Below, piece by piece: positions 1 through 6,356 of a stretch of 9,296 nucleotides of DNA. Location: contig JAJRSP010000082.1 in NCBI GenBank assembly GCA_024278775.1, positions 1-9,296 of the forward strand, read 5' to 3'. The position numbers and the translations under genes are program-made. The notes beneath the pieces were generated by a model that saw only the letters and a program-made list of their open reading frames with translations, had not been told where the DNA came from and did no database searches. Numbering within the stretch: the first letter of the stretch is position 1; the number at the start of each line of letters is the position of its first letter. This DNA is from Planctomycetota bacterium (GTDB taxonomy: Bacteria > Planctomycetota > Phycisphaerae > UBA1845).

Positions 1-997
1 TAATCCTCGTTCGACCGTGTACGCCGATACCATGTTCGAACGTCTCTCCGGCCACCACCATCGGCTCGCCCAGCACGTTTCGGTCCACGGCAATAGCCCA
101 ATCGAGCCCCCACATGGATGTGTGTTCAAAGCTGATCGGCCAGTGCGATGGCAGCCACTCCCACAAGCCCCCTACAAAATCCAGCGCCACGACGCGCTGC
201 GTTTCAATCTGTACCGCTGGACCCGCGTGCAAGCGAGCTTTGAGGGTCGCATCACGCCAATCGACCGCCGACATCGCTAAGCGTCCACTGCTCCGTAGCG
301 TCACGATGACATGCGGTTCCTTCCATGGGACGGACATCTTCCCGCCAAACTGGGCCGCCACCACAACACGAAACGGCAGCGACGTCTCCCCCATCGCACT
401 CTCGAAGCGTACCCCCTCTGAGTTTACGGCCAGCAATAAACCCTTAACCACATCACCATTCGTCAGCAGAATCCGGTCTTGAACCACATCGGTCGCCCCC
501 GTACTTCCACGGTCGAGCCATGCCACGGCATCCCGATGACCATCCAAGTAGGCCTTCGGCGTAAGCCACGTCGCCAAGATATCGAGGTCGAGTTCCACCT
601 TTCCGAGGTCACGTGTGTCAACGACTACCTTGTCATCACCGCCACCGACCACGCGACCCATGAGAACACTCCCATCGGTCAGCGTCAGCACGGCTTCATG
701 CGGCCCTCGTGCGGTGTGGCTCTGCGGCGTGGTCAGTCGCACCAACTCCTGTGTGGGAACGGTCCGCATCGCTCCGTCCACGAACAGCGCAAGTCCCTCC
801 GCCGAAGAGAGCGATTGAATGTGCCCCGCCAGCACATCCTCTGCGATGGTCTTGACGACAACGGACACGCCGCGTTCCTCAGCCGGCGGTACCGCGCTCG
901 CAAGCTGCGCATGCCGCCAAGGCGCAGATGAACCCAATGCCGCCATCGTCACAGCCACAAGCGTCCGTCGAGATGTCAGCCACGTTCGAGTGTTCAT
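1..997 (-). CDS. Exported protein with NPCBM-like C-terminal domain (3' truncated by window)
   Basis: The frame is open from ATG 997 to the window edge, giving 332 residues with no stop. The N-terminus (MNTRTWLTSRRTLVAVTMAALGSSAP) is a signal peptide; its SRRTLVA resembles a Tat motif, though imperfectly. Residues about 45-285 are beta-rich with two similar units: VLTLTDGSVLMGRVVGGG (103-120) and RILLTNGDVVKGLLLAVNSEG (175-195). Both are of the kind L-T-N/D-G-D/S-V-x-x-G, and each is followed by a strand pair. From about residue 295 a new domain begins, and the last visible residues (GETFEHGIGVHGRTRI) match the G-x-x-F/Y-x-x-GIGvH signature of NPCBM/NEW2 carbohydrate-binding-like domains. The rest of that domain is off the window. 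The gene starts 6 nt after the toroid stop behind a weak GGGTGGG leader, so translation probably depends on coupling. It is a likely envelope protein; binding of a carbohydrate ligand is inferred from the family only. Confidence 0.8.
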   Translation of the reverse strand, partial: MNTRTWLTSRRTLVAVTMAALGSSAPWRHAQLASAVPPAEERGVSVVVKTIAEDVLAGHIQSLSSAEGLALFVDGAMRTVPTQELVRLTTPQSHTARGPHEAVLTLTDGSVLMGRVVGGGDDKVVVDTRDLGKVELDLDILATWLTPKAYLDGHRDAVAWLDRGSTGATDVVQDRILLTNGDVVKGLLLAVNSEGVRFESAMGETSLPFRVVVAAQFGGKMSVPWKEPHVIVTLRSSGRLAMSAVDWRDATLKARLHAGPAVQIETQRVVALDFVGGLWEWLPSHWPISFEHTSMWGLDWAIAVDRNVLGEPMVVAGETFEHGIGVHGRTRI

Positions 998-1003
998 CCC
1001 ACC

Positions 1004-2104
1004 CTACTTCTGAAAGATCGGCAACAAGCGGTTCGGCATCTGCAGAATGATCAGTGCCATCGCCGTGCCATACTCCTGCCCTGCCTGCCCCCGCCAGAAC
1101 CCTTCCGGGTCTTGCTTTTGGACAAGCTCATCGCGAACCGCCGGCCACCACAAACGCCACTGAGCGTCCCCGGCAAGAAACATGGCCTGTGCCGCATAGT
1201 AGTGACCGTAGAAATAGTGGCCAACCGTCTGTTCCTTGGGCGGAGTAAACCGCCTGACATATTCTAGGCCGCGTTGCAACTCTTCTCCCGAATAAATCCC
1301 GGCATATTGCATGGCCGCCACACCGGCGGCCGACCGCGCAAACGCCGATCCGCCCGAATTGAGCATGTACCGGAACCCCCCATCCGGGTTTTGCGAGGCG
1401 CGAACGTAGTCGATCGCGTGATCGATCACGGTTTTATCGACAAAGATACCGGCGTTGCGTGCCGCGCGAAGCGCCATAATCTGACAAATTGTGACAGAAA
1501 TATCAGCGTCGGCGCGAACCGGCTGATACCGCCAACCGCCCTCTTCGTTTTGCGTACTAACGATTAACCGAACGGCCCGGCGCAGGGTCTCTCGCGCGTC
1601 GGGTCGTGGCGTCATACCGTAGACCTCCGCAAGAAACAACGTTGCGAAACCATGTCCGTACATCGGACCATGCGAGGTTTCTGCAGCCAACAGACCACTC
1701 TCCGACGCATGATCCAGAATGAAGTTCAAGGCCCGGCTTACCTGCACACCGTAGGGCCCACGTCCCGGTGTGCTGCCGCCGGAGATGAACGCCATCCCGG
1801 CTAACCCGGTGATTCCCACGTGCGGACCGTAATGCGAGAGACTCCCGTACGATCCATCCACCGCTTGTTGTTTCGCCAGCCAGGACATCGCTTTTTTTAC
1901 CGCGATGGTTGAGGCCGCCGTGATCTCTGCGCTTGTAGCACTGGTCGTATGCGGCGTCTCCTTCGCGGCGATCCTCACCGGCACCACACCAAGCCACACA
2001 CCCACACACACCATGGTCGATATCCGTCCGGTGCGGCACTTCCCCCAGAGTGCCCATCGGCCGGCACGCCACTTCGGTAACGGTGTGATGGTGGTCCTAC
2101 TCAT
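1004..2104 (-). CDS. Exported squalene-cyclase/prenyltransferase-like alpha/alpha-toroid protein
   Basis: The protein has 366 residues. A basic N-terminus leads to a hydrophobic segment (about 28-43, ISTMVCVGVWLGVVPV), so it is probably exported. The rest is a repeat protein. Inner-helix starts recur (AVKKAMSWLAKQQ 69-80, RAVRLIVSTQN 176-186, HAIDYVRASQN 229-239, RGLEYVRRF 278-286). QW-like turns recur too: QNEEGGWRY (185-193), QNPDGGFRY (238-246), QDPEGFWRG (331-339) and a degenerate QQAVDGSYGS (79-88). This is the alpha/alpha-toroid pattern of squalene-hopene cyclases and prenyltransferase beta subunits. The length is about half that of a true hopene cyclase. The nearest thing to the catalytic DxDD is DADI (199-202), and no zinc-binding set typical of protein prenyltransferases is evident. 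I therefore regard it as a non-catalytic or differently acting toroid. ATG 2104 is chosen over the upstream in-frame ATG 2170 because it has AGGAA at 2113-2109 and overlaps the preceding gene by only 8 nt. Confidence 0.85.
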   Translation of the reverse strand: MSRTTITPLPKWRAGRWALWGKCRTGRISTMVCVGVWLGVVPVRIAAKETPHTTSATSAEITAASTIAVKKAMSWLAKQQAVDGSYGSLSHYGPHVGITGLAGMAFISGGSTPGRGPYGVQVSRALNFILDHASESGLLAAETSHGPMYGHGFATLFLAEVYGMTPRPDARETLRRAVRLIVSTQNEEGGWRYQPVRADADISVTICQIMALRAARNAGIFVDKTVIDHAIDYVRASQNPDGGFRYMLNSGGSAFARSAAGVAAMQYAGIYSGEELQRGLEYVRRFTPPKEQTVGHYFYGHYYAAQAMFLAGDAQWRLWWPAVRDELVQKQDPEGFWRGQAGQEYGTAMALIILQMPNRLLPIFQK

Positions 2105-2750
2105 CGGCTTCCTGTAGCGCACGGTAGTAACGCTCGACCCATTCGCGATATCGTTCCAAAGACGCCTCATCGCTGCCTTGAATCACCTCATCTCGCTCGC
2201 GCGGTGGCAGTTGCCCCCAGCCGCGGCGCGTGTCATGAAGATCTCCCCGCACGGTGTCGACGCGCGACACTGATCCGCGCTCCCCGTCACGCTCGGACAC
2301 CGCGTCCGCCTGTTTTCGACCTGTGTTGTCGGGGTTGTCCTTGGCGGCGTCTTGCCGCTTGGTCATTCTGGTTCGACGATCCCCACTCGGTCGACCGCGC
2401 TGTCGGCTTCGCCGCCGCTGTTTGGCCGCCGTGAGAATCGCCTCGTCAAGTCGATCGACGATATCGCGCTGCACCGCTTGCGTTTCCGCCCCGGGATCGA
2501 AATCGAGATCCAGTCGACGACCCGAATCTTCCATCAAACGCATCACCGTCGCCATCACGTCTTCATCGCTGCCCTCGGCAATCTGTCGAATCAGCCGCTG
2601 CCCCACCTTACTCTTCGACGGTTTTTTCTTCCCCGTGGCACGTTTCGTCGACTCGCCGGCCACAACCACGGTAGTTGCCAACGCAAGCCCCAGCGACCAC
2701 GACACGCCGAATCGCGTTCGACGAATCAGATTTTCCCGTTGATTCCACAT
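2097..2750 (-). CDS. Small exported protein of unknown function, basic linker and conserved-looking C-terminal module
   Basis: The protein has 217 residues. A basic N-terminus (NLIRRTRFG) is followed by a hydrophobic stretch (about 14-31, SWSLGLALATTVVVAG), read as a signal peptide or membrane anchor. Residues 45-110 are charged helix (RLIRQIAEGSDEDVMATVMR, DRLDEAILTAAKQ). Residues 111-170 are a low-complexity, strongly charged stretch rich in Arg, Lys and Asp and probably disordered. The last 45 residues form a distinct module with RRGWGQLPPRERDEVIQG (175-192), then an aromatic helix YREWVERYYRALQE. I recall similar GWG-LPPRERDEV-type tails in small planctomycete proteins encoded between DUF4175-like and toroid genes, but I cannot name a family or function. 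ATG 2750 is the first possible start, because an in-frame TGA lies 5 codons upstream. The ATGAGTAG at the end is shared with the start of the next gene, so translation of the two is probably coupled. Confidence 0.78.
   Translation of the reverse strand: MWNQRENLIRRTRFGVSWSLGLALATTVVVAGESTKRATGKKKPSKSKVGQRLIRQIAEGSDEDVMATVMRLMEDSGRRLDLDFDPGAETQAVQRDIVDRLDEAILTAAKQRRRSRQRGRPSGDRRTRMTKRQDAAKDNPDNTGRKQADAVSERDGERGSVSRVDTVRGDLHDTRRGWGQLPPRERDEVIQGSDEASLERYREWVERYYRALQEADE
2109..2113 (-). promoter_or_regulatory. Shine-Dalgarno site of the toroid gene
   Basis: AGGAA on the minus strand ends 4 nt before ATG 2104 and lies inside the last codons of the preceding gene. It supports the short form over a start at 2170, and an arrangement in which terminating ribosomes re-initiate at the overlap. 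Confidence 0.65.
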
Positions 2751-2844
2751 GCTGGGACCAATTCACCTCTTATGCCGCTGGCATCGCGCGGTCTCTGTGG
2801 CCCACGCAGTCTCAGGGCTGTGGGTCAAGACCGTTTCTGCTTCA
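2751..2844 (-). other. Intercistronic spacer with two stem-loops
   Basis: This is the only sizeable non-coding gap in the window, at 94 nt. On the transcript it can form a 45-nt hairpin (2833-2789): a 6-bp outer stem CGGUCU/AGACCG, a small bulge, then UGACCCAC pairing with GUGGGCCA with one A-C mismatch, around a loop of about 14 nt. A second perfect hairpin follows at 2784-2772, with stem AUGCC/GGCAU and loop AGC. After that comes AGAGGUG at 2770-2764, a possible but distant ribosome site for ATG 2750 (13 nt gap). No U-run follows either stem, so this does not look like an intrinsic terminator. RNA processing, stabilisation or partial attenuation between the large membrane genes and the three exported-protein genes is possible. 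Pairing was judged by eye. Confidence 0.4.
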
Positions 2845-5800
2845 CTAATGATTCCGCGCTCGCTTCGTCACCAATTCGGTAAGGTGACGCACCTCGCTCT
2901 GATCGTCACCGATCACCTTAAGGGTCCGAAGCTGTCTCTCGGTCGGGGCCTCCGGGTCCATGTCCCTATGCAGGGCGACCGTGCGTTCGTTGATCTCCAC
3001 CTGCATCGCCTTGAGCACCAACAACTCCGTAATCGTCGGGACCGATTTTTGTCGGCTCTTGCCCTGATCGCTTGCCCCCCCCTCGCCGCCGCCTGAGTTT
3101 ACGAACTCCTGTTCGATGGGTAGCTCCGCCGTATCCATTGCGGCCTGTATCAACCGATCCAGATCATGGACGATGCGCTGCGACCGGTCGACCAGCTCGA
3201 CATCAATCCGCCGCCGCACGAGGTTGTCACGAACAGCGTCCATACGAGTCGCCACGCGTTCCATCGCAAATCGAAACACCACGACCGTCTCAAAGTCGGG
3301 CAATACCTCGTTGACATCCTCACGAACATCGGCTTGCTTTCGTGCGAGTCGAGAGGCCTCTCGCGTTTGCTTGCGCCCGAGCCGCCCCTTCGTCATCTTC
3401 TCCTCATGTACGATTTGAATACCGGCGTTGATCTCCGCTTGTGATTCTCGAATCTCCTCAAGCTGCTCACGAACCTCTGAGAGCGTTCGGCGTATGATCT
3501 CTTCCTCGACACGATTCACCTGCTCATCCAAAATGTCCTGGGCCTTTTGCAGCGCGATCAACGATTTGTCTTGATTCTCCAGACCCGCCGCCGGCAGACC
3601 TTCTTGAAGCGAAGTTTCCGCATCCCCCATGAAGCCGGACGCGACACGGACCAGGTGAGCGATGTCAGCGTGATCGAGCTCGGCACCCACTTCTCCCGCA
3701 AGCGCCTGCGTGTTACGCCGCACGCGCCGCTGCGCCTGTTCCAAACGCGTCATCGCCGCTACGTCCGGCTCAAGCAGGGTTGCCTCATGCGTCGCCGCAC
3801 GCAATGTTCGCTCTTCCTCCATGATCGCTGCGAGAACGTCGGCCAATTCACTCATACGCTTGCGTAACTCAGCAAGCTGCCGCCGCTCACGCCCCTGCAA
3901 AGCCTTTAACACCTTACGAAGGGCCTGACTGGCACCCTTCTGCTCAAGGGTGGCGGCCGCCAGTCGATTGTCGGAAATCGACTCCGTCGCCGCATGCAAC
4001 CGTCGCGACAAGTCATGCGCCTGTGCGGAACGTAACGCCTGTTCCACGGCGTCGGCATCGGCTGCGTCCGTCTCGGTCTCTCGATCTTTCAACACCTTCA
4101 TGCGCGCGAGCATGTGCTCGATGTCCTCAGCCAGTTGGCGCTGCATCCGCTCGACGCGTTTGAGACCGATCGCTTCATCCGGTGTCAGGGAATCCGTCGT
4201 CTTACCGAGCGTGCGACGACCCAACTCCGAGGTCTCTCCGCGCAGACCGTCTTGCCGTTCCAGAAGCGCTCGCGTCTTCGCCACAAGTCCCTGAAACTGT
4301 CCCCACTCCGACATCGAGCGTAACAACGACTGCAACTGATCTATCGCCTGCTGCTGCGCGGCCATCGCCTGTTCCAACCCGGGTCGCTGCGTTTCGAGGT
4401 CGCGGCTCTCAGCGGCCGTGGTCATCGCATTCGCAGCCTCGGCCATGGAACGAGATGCCACCTGGGTAAGCCCCATACCGAGACGCTCTACCCGCGCACG
4501 CATATCCGCCTCTTTCGAAAGATTACGATTGATCCGGTTGGTCAACGCCGACACACGTCGCGACAACTCACGCACGCCCCGCACCAGACTCGCTTGATCT
4601 GCTGACGCTTCGTTCAGCCGCTCCGTATGGCGGTTGGACGCCTCCTCCTCCGGCGAGGTGAGCATCTTTGTGGCGTCAAACACCTGCGCTTGCGCCACGA
4701 CGAGCCGGCGAATGCGCGATTCCACCTGCGAGAGATCGGACCGCAACCGCACCTCAAACTCAGCCTGACTGATGATCCGAATGCGCTGCGGAGGGGACCG
4801 GCCGACCTGACCGGTGCCTCCACCGACGACATGATTGTCGTACGCCACACCGGTATAAAGAACCACATCCCCCGGCACTGCCTTGAGCGATGCCAGTGAC
4901 CACACATAGTCCGCCACGGCTACCACACCGCTCGGGGACATCGTCATCTCAATTTTTTCAGTGAGCGACACGACGGGCCAAGCCGCTCCGTCAAATCGAT
5001 GCGCGTGTAACTCCAGCGCGTTCACGCCGAAGTCATCGGCCACACGAACGGACAACTTCACAGAACCGGACGGCGGGACCTCCACCAGGGACAGCGGTTC
5101 AAGCCACGTCACCATCGGCGGCGCATCGGGTACGGCCCGGATCGTGTGGAGTCCCGAGCCGTGATTTTCAAATCCATCCTTGTCACGCAGGGAAAGACGG
5201 AACACCACGTCTTCCACGACCTGAAAACGACACGTCAGTTTTTTGGGGTCGTGAGGGTCTGTTTTCAAGGGCAGGACCACCCCAGAGGCCAGATGCAATC
5301 CGGCATCCACACCACCACCCCTGTCCGTCCGACGCGCCGACGGCTTACTGGCCGTGACATCGATCCGCACAAAACCACCTTCCGGCGCTTCGATCGCGCC
5401 TTCGCTGAGGTCAAGCACACGCGGGGGTCGTCCCGCGGCGTACTCGGGCGGTTCCACTGTCGCCAACAGTTCCACAACCTCGGGACGTGTAACCACACGA
5501 ATCGTAAACGGATCACGTAGGGTAGAGTCATCATCGGCCACATACCAATACCGTAAATCCTCCGTCACGGCGTCGATCGTCGCATAGAAACTCTGGTCGG
5601 CGTCGCGCTGCATCGCCAACGTCCATTCACGCCCATCCGGCTCGCGGAGGTGGACCTCACCACGTAGTGATTCTGTCAGCCCGCGTGCGATCTTCATCCG
5701 GACGGTAACAGACTCGCCCATGGCCACGATCGCATTCCGCGTCAACGGCACGATCTCGACGGACCGCGGCCACTCGATCTGCCCCATCGGATAAAGGTAC

Positions 5801-6330
5801 CGGTATAGTCCGATCCGCGCCCAATCTCTGCTGAAAACCATCACGACCGCGAGGATGGCCGACGCCACCATGAAGCGGGCGATCTGCTTATAGAGCGGTT
5901 TTCTCGAGAGCGCAGATTCAAACGAGTAATGCCGGGAGAGACGCTCCGTATCGTCAATCACACGATCGACGAGCTCGGAGGAACCGGCGTCGCGATCTTC
6001 CATGAAGTTCACGGCGCTGGACAAACGATCTTCAAGCGAGCCGAAATGCCGCTCCAACTGCCTCGCCAACCCATCAAGGCTGATCGTGGCACGCCACGGC
6101 CTCACGATCCAATGAAGCACGGCGGCGACAAATCCCGCCAAAAACGCCACCGCGCCGAGTAACCGAATCGCCACCGGGAGCCAGAGCAACCAATCCAGCG
6201 TGACAATGGTCAGAAAAGCCGCTATGCCACCGGACGTCACCGCACACACGCCGTAATACAGCAACCGCCGTCGTACGACGCGTCGCAGCTTCGTGAGCCT
6301 GGAAAGTAGTTGTGATGATTCAGCGGTCAA
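2845..6330 (-). CDS. DUF4175-like membrane protein with long coiled-coil region
   Basis: The protein has 1161 residues. Three hydrophobic helices lie at about 24-46, 54-76 and 150-167, with an amphipathic stretch between the second and third (SLDGLARQLERHFGSLEDRL). This N-terminal plan is that of DUF4175-type proteins. Residues about 185-525 are beta-rich and probably extracytoplasmic (VEPPEYAAGRPP, VADDFGVNALELHAHRFDG). Residues about 530-1070 are charged helix rich in Glu, Arg, Gln and Ala with heptad character, so a long coiled coil is likely. A glycine linker (1079-1090) precedes a short C-terminal helical module (LLVLKAMQVEINERTVALHRDM, about 1104-1125). The start is chosen as TTG 6330 because GGAG at 6342-6339 lies 8 nt upstream. 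The open frame runs back to ATG 6441, but those 37 codons overlap the preceding gene by 85 nt and look unlike a membrane-protein N-terminus. GTG 6339 has no ribosome site. The gene ends in tandem stops, TAG then TGA. I infer a membrane-tethered strut or scaffold; no enzyme motif is visible. Confidence 0.85.
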   Translation of the reverse strand: MTAESSQLLSRLTKLRRVVRRRLLYYGVCAVTSGGIAAFLTIVTLDWLLWLPVAIRLLGAVAFLAGFVAAVLHWIVRPWRATISLDGLARQLERHFGSLEDRLSSAVNFMEDRDAGSSELVDRVIDDTERLSRHYSFESALSRKPLYKQIARFMVASAILAVVMVFSRDWARIGLYRYLYPMGQIEWPRSVEIVPLTRNAIVAMGESVTVRMKIARGLTESLRGEVHLREPDGREWTLAMQRDADQSFYATIDAVTEDLRYWYVADDDSTLRDPFTIRVVTRPEVVELLATVEPPEYAAGRPPRVLDLSEGAIEAPEGGFVRIDVTASKPSARRTDRGGGVDAGLHLASGVVLPLKTDPHDPKKLTCRFQVVEDVVFRLSLRDKDGFENHGSGLHTIRAVPDAPPMVTWLEPLSLVEVPPSGSVKLSVRVADDFGVNALELHAHRFDGAAWPVVSLTEKIEMTMSPSGVVAVADYVWSLASLKAVPGDVVLYTGVAYDNHVVGGGTGQVGRSPPQRIRIISQAEFEVRLRSDLSQVESRIRRLVVAQAQVFDATKMLTSPEEEASNRHTERLNEASADQASLVRGVRELSRRVSALTNRINRNLSKEADMRARVERLGMGLTQVASRSMAEAANAMTTAAESRDLETQRPGLEQAMAAQQQAIDQLQSLLRSMSEWGQFQGLVAKTRALLERQDGLRGETSELGRRTLGKTTDSLTPDEAIGLKRVERMQRQLAEDIEHMLARMKVLKDRETETDAADADAVEQALRSAQAHDLSRRLHAATESISDNRLAAATLEQKGASQALRKVLKALQGRERRQLAELRKRMSELADVLAAIMEEERTLRAATHEATLLEPDVAAMTRLEQAQRRVRRNTQALAGEVGAELDHADIAHLVRVASGFMGDAETSLQEGLPAAGLENQDKSLIALQKAQDILDEQVNRVEEEIIRRTLSEVREQLEEIRESQAEINAGIQIVHEEKMTKGRLGRKQTREASRLARKQADVREDVNEVLPDFETVVVFRFAMERVATRMDAVRDNLVRRRIDVELVDRSQRIVHDLDRLIQAAMDTAELPIEQEFVNSGGGEGGASDQGKSRQKSVPTITELLVLKAMQVEINERTVALHRDMDPEAPTERQLRTLKVIGDDQSEVRHLTELVTKRARNH

Positions 6331-6338
6331 AACAGCCA

Positions 6339-6342
6339 CTCC
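6339..6342 (-). promoter_or_regulatory. Shine-Dalgarno site fixing the DUF4175-like start
   Basis: GGAG on the minus strand lies 15 nt after the VWA-gene stop and 8 nt before TTG 6330. It decides the start: the GTG at 6339 overlaps the motif itself and cannot use it, while the longer frame from 6441 would begin inside the previous gene. Confidence 0.58.
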
Positions 6343-6356
6343 ACACGCCGGACGCG

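Noticed and set aside
479..931. Open frame of 150 residues on the plus strand
   Set aside because: It is antisense to the NPCBM-type gene. Its translation is rich in Arg, His and Pro with no domain-like pattern, as expected for a shadow frame in G+C-rich DNA.
1980..2015. CA-rich (GT-rich on the coding strand) low-complexity stretch, considered as a slippage switch
   Set aside because: The units are irregular and interrupted, and they code for the hydrophobic signal segment (MVCVGVWLGVV). A simple codon explanation is enough.
1557..2072. 171-residue minus-strand frame inside the toroid gene
   Set aside because: It is out of frame with the well-supported toroid protein and shows Cys/Gly/Arg-rich composition without structure.
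2789..2833. Intrinsic terminator between the DUF4175-like gene and the small exported-protein gene
   Set aside because: The stem is imperfect with a large loop, and no U-run follows in the direction of transcription.
2254..2882. Two overlapping plus-strand open frames of 162 and 176 residues
   Set aside because: Both are antisense to the small exported-protein gene and the spacer. They are Arg/Ser/Pro-rich translations of its Arg-codon-rich stretch, and they overlap each other in different frames.
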